From positions 1,860,001 to 1,924,000 of the forward strand of contig RCSZ01000010.1 of assembly GCA_014898425.1 (NCBI GenBank): 64,000 nt of DNA, written 5' to 3'. The notes beneath the pieces are model-generated. The model was not told the DNA's origin. It saw only the letters and a program-made list of their open reading frames with translations, and made no database searches. Source of the stretch: Botryotinia globosa. Lineage: Eukaryota; Ascomycota; Leotiomycetes; Helotiales; Sclerotiniaceae. The translations under genes and the position numbers were made by a program. This document shows positions 22,035-32,718 of the stretch, one piece after another (the stretch's first letter is position 1; every line of letters starts with the position of its first letter).

Positions 22035-23816
22035 TCAACCAACAACATCACCGAAGAACTGTGCCCACCCAAAATCCTGTCCATTTAAGCCTCCGAACAG
22101 GTCATCTCCAATGGTTCCTGTCCAATTCTGTGTACTGGAAGATACACTAGGGTGATCGACAACACGATGGAGGGATTCCAGAACCATCTGATCTTCACGC
22201 TTCATATCTATGAATCGATTGACCAACATTTGCGCAGTATGTAAAGCCTCTCTTGACAGATGGGTATCCCATGATTTGCTAGCGAATTCTAGAGTGTCCA
22301 TGGCTTGAGGCAAAACGGCTATGCTCTGACGCGTGTTTATCGACAGGAGTAGACAAACCGTGTTGAATGGAACGCTGACCACGTTCCACCAGGGAACTCG
22401 CTTGTCTGATAGATTTCGAGACTCCGCAAAGGCACTGCGAAGAACTACCATTATAGTGTTTAAGACGGAAGAACTGAATTTCGATTGAGTTAGGTGTAGC
22501 TTTCGAGAGAGGCACAAAACAACATCTGCCTTGATCATGGTCAGTCCTGAATGATTACAAGGCAAGATAGACAAATGTTCAATTGCTATTCGCAGGGCAT
22601 CAGGGTCAATGTCTGAAATGGTGCAAGCGGATAGTCGTTCCGCCATTGCAATCAAGTCGCCGATTGAGTCTCCTTCTTTAGCGATAGGCTTTCGGCATCT
22701 AACGTTATCCAAGGAAACCTTTGAACGGCCGTACTCGGCAGCGAATAATTGGTTCAGAGACATCACGATCCAAAAGACCCTCCGCCGCAATTCCAATACA
22801 TCTGGTGAGAAAACCTTTCTGGATCCGTCAACGGCGAAAACAACAGTGTCCAATTCTCGGTGAAGGCCAATTGATTCAGCCAAATGAACGGTCGTAAATA
22901 TTGCCAAAGAGGACAAGTTGGGACGACTCGTGGATCGAAGGTAAAGAGCCCGTAATGTCCATGCCATCACATGTTCAAGAGACATATCGCCATGCCTCTG
23001 AGATCCTTGCTCCAGCAAGCATCGGCCATGCTCAAAGACATCACTTTCAAGCACAGATGCAATCTGTCTCGTGAACAATGCACCCAAAGTTACAACTCCA
23101 CAGACGAGTGCCTCGAATCCAATACTTCCCGTGTCATCTTTCCAAAAAAGCTCACATTTGTGTCGGAACTTTTCCTTTTCTAAAAATCCAAAAACGGGAT
23201 TGATGTGTTCAAAATAAACATCTATTGCTGAAGAAGCAAATGCCCAAGAACAAAATTCATGTAAACGCATATAACTCGGTTTCGGTGCTTCTGACCGGAT
23301 TCCGGCATTCCATGCATAGCTATGCAACCGTGGAGGTGTAGCCATCTCCAGTTCCATTCCTAGACATCTCGGGAATGCGATGGCACTGTTTGCGCTGGTA
23401 AATCTGCACTTGTATGGCTCCAAGATCGATAAATCATTCGTGGTTTCATTACTAGCAGTGCCTTGTTTAATGTCTTCTTGGTGAAACAATTTCGCTGGAG
23501 TTTCTTCTGGGATTCCATTGATTACAAGAGCAAGATTTGAATGCTTTCCTCCCCTTTGAGTGAGATCAGAGGATTCAGTACTCGATGCAACTGTACTGGA
23601 AATGTTCTGAGATTGGGATCCTTGGAATGTTGGCTCATGAGAGAGCTTTGCTTTCTTCATAGAGCCGACCGGCGTTATATTGGGAGAAAAGCTACAGTCG
23701 TACTCATAACCTACACACTCTGAGCATGGTGAGCAACCATCACATTTCCGCTTCCTCTTACGGCAACTATCGCATGCATTTCGGGCTCGAATCCGTTTTC
23801 GGGGTGGATCCTGCAT
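22035..23816 (-). CDS. Zn2Cys6 transcription factor with fungal-specific regulatory domain
   Basis: Single exon of 593 aa from the ATG at 23816 (MQDPPRKRIRARNACDSC); the open frame extends upstream but without another ATG. The zinc cluster is at the N-terminus: C15-x2-C18-x6-C25-x5-C31-x2-C34-x6-C41, with the basic run RKRKRK after the second Cys. After a Ser-rich linker, residues about 170-480 fit the fungal_trans domain (FGFLEKEKFRHKCELFW, ALYLRSTSRPNLSSLAIF, ESIGLHRELD, RRRVFWIVMSLNQLFAAEYGR). Such proteins bind CGG-type half sites as dimers and often control nearby genes. The nearest neighbour on the same strand is the dead MFS transporter, which may have been a target (inference). Confidence 0.9.
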   Translation of the reverse strand: MQDPPRKRIRARNACDSCRKRKRKCDGCSPCSECVGYEYDCSFSPNITPVGSMKKAKLSHEPTFQGSQSQNISSTVASSTESSDLTQRGGKHSNLALVINGIPEETPAKLFHQEDIKQGTASNETTNDLSILEPYKCRFTSANSAIAFPRCLGMELEMATPPRLHSYAWNAGIRSEAPKPSYMRLHEFCSWAFASSAIDVYFEHINPVFGFLEKEKFRHKCELFWKDDTGSIGFEALVCGVVTLGALFTRQIASVLESDVFEHGRCLLEQGSQRHGDMSLEHVMAWTLRALYLRSTSRPNLSSLAIFTTVHLAESIGLHRELDTVVFAVDGSRKVFSPDVLELRRRVFWIVMSLNQLFAAEYGRSKVSLDNVRCRKPIAKEGDSIGDLIAMAERLSACTISDIDPDALRIAIEHLSILPCNHSGLTMIKADVVLCLSRKLHLTQSKFSSSVLNTIMVVLRSAFAESRNLSDKRVPWWNVVSVPFNTVCLLLSINTRQSIAVLPQAMDTLEFASKSWDTHLSREALHTAQMLVNRFIDMKREDQMVLESLHRVVDHPSVSSSTQNWTGTIGDDLFGGLNGQDFGWAQFFGDVVG

Positions 23817-24283
23817 GAGGGGATATTGTATAACGGGACACGAAAAAACAAACAAGTACTGTAGATAGCAGTATCTAAAGAGCCGAGTAGGAGTCCAGAG
23901 TAATTTGTACAACGGGATACAGAAGATATATAATTACAGAGAATAGAGTATTGAGGATAATAAGTAAATTGGAACACAGCCCTCACTTGATTCATGGTAA
24001 GCAGGAGCTGAATTGGTTGATAGAGCATCACGTGTACCGTGTCCCGTGTACGTGATTAATAATAGGAGCTTGGTTAACCGCGCAATGATGACCCATATTT
24101 ATAACCCATTACTGTACATATGTGGTGGGGGTTTTTCGGTTGGCATCCGATCTAGGAATGGACAAGCAATACTGTATTTTTCAACCAAAAAGAGACAGGC
24201 CAGGCGAAAAAATTAAAAAGAAATCGCAGCCCTTTAATCTCAGGTTTAAACTGAGTATGGAATGAAAGAATGTTCTTGGAAGA
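23817..24283. other. Upstream region of the Zn2Cys6 gene
   Basis: Contains a repeated CCGTGTCCCGTGTACGTG near 24036-24053. No gene seen. Confidence 0.45.
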
Positions 24284-24355
24284 ACCTTCTAATAGGAATC
24301 GAACCAATATCTCCGGAATCAAAATCCGACGTGCTAACCATTACACCATAGAAGG
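24284..24355 (-). tRNA. tRNA-Gln (anticodon UUG), slightly irregular
   Basis: Read on the minus strand from 24355. A 7-bp acceptor stem CCTTCTA/TAGAAGG pairs fully; U8 and G9; D-arm GTG...CAC with a GG-containing loop; anticodon arm TCGGA-TTTTGAT-TCCGG with anticodon TTG; 4-nt variable loop; T-loop TTCGATT. No intron. Length is 72 nt plus no encoded CCA. It resembles eukaryotic tRNA-Gln (GGTGTAATGGTTAGCAC). Irregular points: one T-T mismatch in the T-stem, C1-G72 at the start of the acceptor, and no clear T4 terminator in the next 30 nt, so it could be a decaying copy. Confidence 0.72.
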
Positions 24356-25190
24356 ATTGCGTGTTTGATGTAACCGAGCTCAATTTTTATATTCATATAC
24401 TATTCTCCATACCTGAGCTTTCATTTTTGCCCCTGAAACAATGAAACTAGTAGGGAAACCTCATTGCCCGTATTCACGTTATCAAAATAATTCCACTCGA
24501 ATTACCTAGACCTTCGCACAATTATCATTGCGAAATGTTAGAGCTTTCAAGATTTAAAACGTTTTGAACAATTTAAAGTAATTCGATCTTTAAAATCCTT
24601 TCATCTCTTCGGACAATTTAAACAACAACTACAGACAATTGAATCTTCGAATTATATTCAATATCTATGATCTATTCATTCTCTCAAATAATTCGGATCA
24701 TTGAAAATAGTTCAATTGTGGAATCTATTTATTCTTTTAAGAATGTTGAATCAACAATAAGGAACCAATCTCTGAAGTATATTCAATCTTCTTAATAACT
24801 ACTTTGAATATTCCAGTTCCATTCAGGAATTCAAAGCTATGGATTGTCGAACTGCAATCTAGAGTACGAAATGCCCAAAGATATTCTAATTCTATTTAAG
24901 AATTCAAAGCTTTTCATTATCGGACTATATTCCAGAATATTAGATCCCTTGAATTATATTTCAATATTTCCATATGTCATATAAACTATCAAGTAGATAG
25001 AACTCGATGGAAGCCTAGCAAATCTTACATGCAAGTAGTTTCATGGCGAATACATATAAGGCTGCAGAATTACACAACATGAAAGCCTGGAGGGAAGTTT
25101 CTCCAGTACTAAAATATCTATCTGTCATATATATATCCAGATATTCTTCCCATTCCCCAGCATCTCATCCATCGAGCTTCCCTCATCACA
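24356..25190. other. AT-rich noncoding stretch, 0.8 kb
   Basis: Dense in AATTC/TTCAA/GAATT words with repeats such as GAATTCAAAGCT (near 24825 and 24900). Similar wording recurs near 28800-28880. Probably decayed repeat DNA around the tRNA; no terminal repeats found. Confidence 0.4.
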
Positions 25191-25931
25191 ATGAACCAAT
25201 TACTCAACAATCCCGGCACTCACAACCCAAACTTGAACATGGACGAAATTCTGCCTAATCTATGGATCGGAGAGTGAATCAACTTTGTATTCTCTCCATC
25301 TTGCTCATCTTACTAATGCCCTCAGTCTCCTATCTACATACAATATCTCCAATCTCCAAAGCAAAAATATACATACAATCATAACTGTAAACGATCAACC
25401 TCTTCCTCAGTGGCTTCGTACGCGCTATCTCGAACTTGGTTTCTCTCACCATGACTTTCGAGTACAAGATGATGCGCTAGAAAACATTCTACATATTATG
25501 AAAGATGCATGCGAGATGATAGATAAATCACTTTGTGAAAATTGTGGTGTGTTGGTCCATTGCGGTCTCGGGATTAGTAGATCTGGAACAGTCGTTTTGG
25601 GATATGGTGGATTTACTCTCTTCTTACTTCGTGGGTTATGATATTGATTTGACTGACTTCACGCTTATTAGTGATGCGAGAAAGAATTTTGGATCGAGAA
25701 GAAGCTCTAGCTCTCGTGCGGCAGAAGAGATCGCGAGTGCAACCTAATACTGGGTTTTGGGAACAGCTGAGTATATGGCATGATTGTCATCATGATGTGT
25801 TTGAAAATTTGGATGGTGAAATCTTGGAAAAGAAGGTCTATCGAGAGTGGAAAGAAAAGGCTGCGATGGAGATGGGTAGTAGATTGAGTAATCTTACTCA
25901 ATCGCAATCATCAGTTGGAGGACAAAGATAG
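25191..25931 (+). CDS. Dual-specificity protein phosphatase
   Basis: Three exons, 25191-25273, 25326-25606 and 25672-25931 (624 nt, 207 aa). Intron 1 (52 nt) has GTGAAT, branch TTACTAAT and CTCAG; without it the frame hits a stop right after EILPNLWIGE. Spliced, the protein reads EILPNLWIGD followed by LLSTYNISNLQSKNIHTI, the usual DSP spacing. Intron 2 (65 nt) restores GYVMRERILDREEALALV. The active-site loop HCGLGISRSG has Cys107 and Arg113; a candidate general acid is Asp76 or Asp77 in RVQDD. The C-terminal PNTGFWEQLSIW motif is the typical DSP tail, followed by about 45 extra residues. It would remove phosphate from Tyr and Ser/Thr; the substrate is unknown. Confidence 0.88.
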
Positions 25932-26333
25932 CTGAATGTTAGAAACGATTTGGTGATATGAAGTCTTGATTTTTTAGAAAGTAGTATTTAATTATAGTTG
26001 ATTGTCCGAAGAAGTGTGAATGTTTCGGCATTTTCGATTCATGAAGCTAGGACGAGAATCATTCGATATCGAAAAAGATCTGGTGACTTGAAAGCCGTTG
26101 CTTGTTGATATTCGTCAAGAGAAAGTCGATTGTCCATATAGAAAGAATAAAAAGTTGGGCTTCTTCAAGACTTCTGAATATCTGATACAATAATGTTCAG
26201 AATGCAGCATCAACCATCACAAAAGCGTTCAAACTCGATAGAATCTCTTCATATGAGATCAGATAAGTAACATCATCGATTGGAACCCACAATAACATAT
26301 TTGCAATAACCATCGCCTATCTCAAATTCCCCT
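25932..26333. other. Convergent intergenic region
   Basis: 3' regions of the phosphatase (+) and the amidase (-). Nothing else seen. Confidence 0.5.
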
Positions 26334-28488
26334 TCATTTCCCCAAAGCCTCCTCGACAATCTTCGCCACCCCAATAATCTTTTCCTCCTCACATACTCTG
26401 CCTACAATCTGTATCCCAACCGGCGCACCATCATAAACCACCTTATCATACGCCGTCCAATTCTTCAAATCCTTCTCACTAACCGGTACATAAACATGAT
26501 GTTCATCAACATTCTTATCCGCATGAGTGATTGGAATAACCAACGCCGTATAATCCAAAAGATTGAGAACTTCCGTGTAAGCTATATCCATCAGCATTAA
26601 ATTCCTGTAGTAAATACTACTGCGTAGATAGAACATACCAAGATGTTCCCATTTTCCAGGTATGACAGCTGCATGGGGAGCTGCGGGCATCAATACTGCA
26701 TCCACCACATTCCCATCTGCATCTGTTGTACTATTCCAATAATCCGAGTAAGCTTGTCTGTAGTCTCGAATTTGTAGTGCTCGATCTTGATATTCGAGAA
26801 GAGACATTGGTGGTTTCAATGTGTAAAAGTTTTGTAAATCGTTAATCAATGGTTCTCCGGATAATGCTAGTTGTTTGTGAATATGATGGGATCCATCTGC
26901 GTTCATTATCGCCGGCTGATAGATAGGTTTTCTATTAGTTTCCAAGTGTACAATTGAATAGAGAGAAAACTTACGTGAAGTCGCTCGGGTATACTATGAG
27001 ATGGCGGATACCAATCCATGACCTGAACATAATATTAGCCTGCTGTCTTCCAACCATATATCATGATTAGATAAATATACCTCGTGTCCTGCATTGTCCA
27101 AAGCACTTACAACCATTTTCAATGCCCGGGTAACAGGTGGATGAGGATGAATCATTTCATCCCACCAGAAAATGCCAAATCTGAGCCGTTTCCCGGCTTC
27201 GGGTTGATTGTTTTTGCGCCAGGGTATTGGAACGACGGCTGGATCGCGAAGCCAAGGTGATGTGTATAAAAGACTACTCATCACTAATTCTAGGCCTTCG
27301 AGGGAACGTGAAAGAAAACCAACTGAGGAGGGGATTAGTGTCTGCCCAGGATTCTACAGAGAGCTAGTTAATACGATGGTAAATAATTAGGAGGGAATAG
27401 TGTGTTTGAAGTACAGTATTGGCAATCTCTCGATAAGAGAATCTATTATGAGTAGGCTTGATGCCGTAAATACCGCAGAATGCAGCTGGTACACGAATAG
27501 AACCGGCTATACTGAAGTCAGTTATTAAACCAACGGTATGTAGAATGGAGTAGGTACCAATATCCGTACCTACACCCAATGAACTTCCACCCATCGAGAT
27601 GAGCGCTGCTTCACCTAGAGTATAATATCAGATCAATCGAATTCACACTGGGAAATAATTTGTATCCTCATACCCCCAGAGGAACCACCACAGGAGAGAA
27701 GTCGATTGACTGGATTGAGTGTCTCGCCTATAATACTATTGATAGTCTCATCATACTGGACATACATTAGCTTGCCACTTTCGCTCAACTAGGCACTGAA
27801 GCTTACGAGAACGGTTTGTGGCAAGCTAGTCTTCCTAGCCGTCAGTAAATTTTCAAACCAAGATATGATGGGAGATGCAGACTTTACAGAAGACTACCGC
27901 ACCCTGTTCCTCTAATTCAGAGATTATCTGACTGTTTATCAAACCCACCTTATTGCTATCACTATCTCCTTCAAAAGTACCGATCCATCCAACATAGCCC
28001 ATGGTGGTATCCGATCCCTTTACATGAAATTGATCTTTGACGCTGATCGGAAGACCATGAAGAGGCCCTTTGACGGATCCCCCCTCATTTTGAAAAGATT
28101 CATCCAACTTTCTAGCCTTTTCCACTGCTTCGGGTATCATTATGTTAAGCAAGCAAGGATTCTATCTTGATGAGCTTTATATCCATCATCGATAATAGAG
28201 AATGAAACATACAACTTGGTGAGCAATGCAAGCAATTTTGGAAGAAGCCAGGATACATTGAACAGCAGTCCATTCTCCACTCCTAAGCTTTCTTAGTATT
28301 GATATCGGATCAAGACTCAAGACTTCTTGTTCGAATCGATTTAGATATTTGCAAATGACAGAAGATGTAATATTTCGCTGGGCTCTTGCATATACAATTT
28401 CATTTGACGAGAGTCTCCATTCATGAGGGATTCTCTCCAGGATTAAAGAAGCTCTTTTTGTTGCTTGAGCTTCCCATGAGGAAGACAT
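26334..28488 (-). CDS. Amidase (amidase-signature family, fungal acetamidase-like)
   Basis: Nine exons: 28488-28213, 28161-27883, 27830-27807, 27755-27674, 27614-27558, 27506-27415, 27353-27081, 27022-26975 and 26915-26334 (1713 nt, 570 aa). The start is the ATG in GCCATGTCTTCC. The Ser-Ser-Lys triad is complete: Lys134 in GLPISVKDQF, cis-Ser218 in CGGSSGG and nucleophile Ser242 in GTDIAGSIRVP, with the 24-residue Ser-Ser spacing seen in FAAH. The C-terminal region (DGAPVGIQIVGR) is typical. These enzymes hydrolyse amides to acid and ammonia; the exact substrate cannot be read. Exon 3 is a 24-nt microexon (TSLPQTVL), and eight short introns split the catalytic domain. It is full length compared with family members and looks functional. 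Confidence 0.9.
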
Positions 28489-29207
28489 GGCTTTTGCTTT
28501 TCTCTCTGCGGTAAAAGAAAAAACTTCTGTATAGTTGTTGATAACGTTCGATCTATGCAAAATGATATTCTCAAGTCTATCGCGACAGGGGAGGCAAATT
28601 TCAGAAGCGCTTATCTGTCTGCAAAGACAAGTGTCCAGAACGCTACTTATGCCATGTTGTGTGATTGAAGTGGCGCTAACAATCGTGTGTTGGGTCAGGT
28701 ATGCCAAATATCAAGACTGCGCTCCTATATGAGATTCTGGTTTGAAAATGCTGAAGATGCTATTGTTGATTTCATCAATTTTTTATTTCAAATCAAATGA
28801 ATATTCAAAAATTCAATGTCTTGAACTATTTCGAAGGAACCAAATGTTTTGACATTTTCAATTGTTGAACTGTAGTCCGGACTATGGGATACCTATATTG
28901 AGTGTAGTTACACTGCAGAGTACATCCATCTGATGATGGAAAGTGAAGACCAGATTCACCAACTCCGGACCTGATTGGTCGGTCTCAATAGCCGCCATCG
29001 TTTTTGCATACCAGTCGCGATATTCCGCAGTTAAACTGTATATAACCAAGTACGAGATGCATAGATTCTTCAAGGACAAAATGCATGAAGAAAACTTCGA
29101 CTTTGGAAGACATTTCACACCATTCATTGAAGGGATCGGTTTATATGTGAAGTAAGAGTTGCCGGCAAACCCCTAGCTTCATCTCTTCAAATTTGCCATT
29201 TTTTTTC
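28489..29207. other. Gene-free stretch, 0.7 kb
   Basis: Contains the promoter of the amidase and the 3' side of the RIC8 gene. AT-rich near 28740-28880 with words like those at 24.4-25 kb. An open frame at about 28882-29127 (-) has no recognisable features. Confidence 0.4.
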
Positions 29208-30882
29208 TCAATCGGAATCTGCATCATCCTCCAATTCTTCAAATCTCCCTTGTTGCAACGCTTCCTCCATAGGGTTTGTCGTAGTGATTATGCCATTTTT
29301 CTTCAATCTAATAGTGTGTTAGCTTGCGTGATTTCGTAACTCGGAGGATACTAAATACCGCTCAAACAATACAAATAATCTTTCAGCCTCCCTCTCTTTC
29401 TCTTCCTGGCTCATCTCCGGAAGATCAATCTTCTCCTCTGCTTCGAGTAACTGCCCTGTAATAGGATTGACTGCTTTCCCACTATCTTGACTGGGCCTTG
29501 TCTTGCCATTGCCCTTATCATTTTCTGTACTCCACGCTTCAAAGGCATTTTCTGGGATAGGGACATTGTGCTGGAACAAGAAGCCAGAGGCAAATCCGTA
29601 ACCGAGGTTCTGAACAAACGTGCTAGCGTCCTTGTCGGACAGCTCAAACAGCAATGCAGATATTGATTCCCGAACTTGGGGCGCCATAGGGCTTGTAGAT
29701 AGTTGAATCAAGCGTGCAGACAATGACTCTCCTCTGCCTACAGGTTGTTCACGGTCTTTATTACTTGGAAGCAATCGGGTTTGCATGAATTGGTGAACAT
29801 CCGAGGGACCGATCTCGTATGCTTTACGAATGAGGGTGAGTAGTGGTGAGACAAGCTGCTCAAGTTCTTCGTCTTTGTACTTGTTGATGGAATGGTCGAG
29901 GAGTTCAAGGAATTTTTCGACATTTGAGTTCGGGCTTCCTTTAGGAAACAACACATTGACATTCCCCGGGTCTTCAAGAGGTATGTTGATAAGAGTGTTG
30001 ACAAGTTGCGCGATAGGAGGATCCAGAGGTGCGTTCGGAATCGTCTCTATTTTATGAAGAATGGATAAAATATGAGGAAGTGCTTGGGAAAAACTGGAGT
30101 TTCGTTGGGGACAAAAATGTGTAATGTTGAAAAGAAGCTTAAGCGATTCAGCAAGAGCCATATCCTCCATCGGATCTGATTGTTTGACTTTCTTCTGCTT
30201 CGCACCGTGGAGCTTATCATGGTTGGCAATATTGTGTGAGATGGTGTCTGCCAGATGACAATGATCAACGAGATTCTCAATGTTTACTGTGGTACCGTAT
30301 GTTGTAAGAAAGATAATTCTAGACAACAAAAACTCGTCGTCAACAGATGCAATTCTATCTTTGAGTAGAGCGCAAGCCCTCTCATCGTAACCCAAGCTAA
30401 CCAATATCTGGCGTGTATTTGGCTTCAGGAGGAGAGCGTTTGCCAGGCATCGAAGCGCATTTCGAGAAGTGGTTTTGGAAGGGCTATTGAAGGCATGCTT
30501 TGAAAGAGTCTCGATTCCCTATTGCAAAATTAGGAATGTCTTGCGTTTCGATATGTGTGACCTACCTCTTTAGTAAAGATCGGGTCTGCATTGGTAGGGT
30601 CACGACCATAAACCTTCAACTGCTCCAGGAGCGCATCTCGTTCTGTGAAAAGGAATAAGTATATCTTAGACTTCGCGAAATCAATCCATACTCACGATGC
30701 GGCAGAAGGCTAATTTTCTCTAAATCTGCTTTGAGGCTTTCTACAATTTTGGTAACGTCCGTCAATTTTGCTGTCAATCATTGTCAGCAAATGATAGCAT
30801 GAATTTCCTTCGCATTTACAGATATACCTTCGCCGGTAAGCTCCTGAGAAGACAATGATGTTCTAGCACTCGACATGGACAT
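29208..30882 (-). CDS. RIC8/synembryn-type guanine nucleotide exchange factor and chaperone for G-alpha
   Basis: Five exons: 30882-30828, 30770-30696, 30642-30566, 30518-29359 and 29307-29208 (1467 nt, 488 aa). Starts at MSMSSARTS; a second Met two codons later (30876) is possible. The protein is all-helical and armadillo-like: LEQLKVYGRDPTNADPIFT, NALRCLANALLLKPNTRQ, LLFNITHFCP, QLVNTLINIPLE and the family hallmark NPITGQ followed by MSQEEKEREAERLFVLFERL. The last intron (51 nt) restores FERLKKNGI, and the protein ends in an acidic LEDDADSD tail, the region that contacts G-alpha in relatives. RIC8 folds and activates G-alpha subunits upstream of cAMP signalling and affects growth and virulence in other fungi (established knowledge). 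Confidence 0.9.
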
Positions 30883-32718
30883 GTTCAAGGATCGAAAGTG
30901 AAGTAAAGTTTCCGAAAGGATCGTATCAGTCTCATATGATACTCGCAGACTGTGAATCCACGAAAAGAATTCCAACGTTGAGCCCCTTGGACAAAACTTC
31001 ACGCCACTGCCCGCTCACTTGAACCCGTTGCCCAAATATACTCCACGGCGATTATTTCCAGATGGCGCACTTGAAAAAACAGGTTTTAGACGCGGGCTGC
31101 AGGTGTTACAATCTCTCCAAGCCGATCGTGTTTCAATTTTGTGCTGACGCTGTACTTTCCTCCACTTATCTGGTATTATTTCGATAGGTACCGAGCGACA
31201 ACTTTAATTTGGGTCGTATACGGATAGCCACAGCATATAACACTCAGAATCCAGTCAATGAAGTGAGCGAAGACAGCAATTAACGAATAGCTATTTACGA
31301 AGCGTGGAAGGATGAAGGTAGTGTGAAAGGATATTGCGTCTCTTGTGTAATATAGTACAAGTAATGTAGAGATGCTTGAGGTCGAGAGCAATAGAGATGT
31401 CCTGGAGAGATTCGGATTGGAAATTGTACAAACAACAAAAAGCTTTCAATTCAAGCCTGTTGAGTCAAACAATTGTATGAAGATTGGATTCGAAGGACAG
31501 TAATGACTTCAGCCTTGAATTCTGCCAGTATATCGCTGTTCTTGGATTAGCGCATCATGTTCAGTCAGCGGTGTGTATTTCACGTGGATTCATTGGCTGC
31601 AGAATTAAGAGAGGCTGTAGCCGATGGCTAGCTAGATAGATCCAGAAACATTCTCGAAGTGTATTTACAAACATCTACCAGCACCTAGGGTAGTCGTCTC
31701 AAAGAGTTAAATGCAATACATACCTGACCAATTGAATGCTCTTTATTCATAATTAGTTGTTCATAACTGTTTTTTTGGATTCGTGTTAGATCCTCCCATT
31801 TTCACTCATACAGACAGATAGATACACACAAGTTCAATTGTATTACTACAAAACCCAACCTTGAATACGATGCTATCTTTATTACTCACAGGAGCTTATC
31901 ATTTCCGGGGAAAGCTCTCGGGTCGGCACATGCATAATCATTGTTCCAGTCTAGCAGAACACACACTAGGTACTGGTGATTAGGTCAGGAGACTGACTTG
32001 AGAACTAAGTGAATTCACCCCGAATTTAGTGTCGTCATCAAAATCAAGACAATCTTCTATCTTATCATAGCTGCTTGTCGGTAGTGATTGAAAGAATGCT
32101 GTCATAAAGCTGTCATAGCATTGTCGTAATACCGTCATTATTAGTTATATGATTGTCAGACAAAAGAGCATGTGACAGTTATGAATCTCGTGCAACAACC
32201 AGCCTCGCTTATACCCAGATGCTGGTGTTCGTACCAGATATAGTAAGTTTGCAGATGAAAAGTCCCCTCATCTAGTTTGATAGTTCAATACGACTTCGAG
32301 GGGATGATCTTTGTCTCTAGATCTGATGAACGTGGAGAAAGGTCCGGCGAGCTTAACTCTAAAGCTTCACGCCGTCGTTGCGATCATGGCTTCGCCATCA
32401 TACCTTTTCGAGTGCCCGCCTCTGCTATATTTTGAGATTGGATGCTTAGTGTCTCGAACCCAATCTAGAAGGCTTTCTCTGCCACTATCATTTTCTTTTT
32501 TGACCGGATTGTTGGAATGTACATACGACCTCACAAGACAAACATAGTCATGCCTCACGAACTTCAGCCACTGTGTTGAAAATGGTCATCGATACTCACA
32601 CTGTTTCTGACATTATAATAAGCTCCCCTTTGGTACGAGAAGGGTTTGATAGTATACCAATATAGAGAACAACTTCCAGAGCAGACAACCGTTCCACATC
32701 CACTTAGAATTTGCAGCA
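30883..32718. other. Divergent promoter region, about 1.8 kb
   Basis: Between RIC8 (-) and the GH64 gene (+). Short repeats of GCTGTCATA/ATTGTC near 32095-32160. No gene or RNA seen. Confidence 0.5.

Noticed and set aside
25260..25330. Apparent stop/frameshift after EILPNLWIG in the phosphatase
   Set aside because: A 52-nt intron with GTGAAT, a TTACTAAT branch site and CTCAG restores frame and the usual domain spacing, so the gene is intact.
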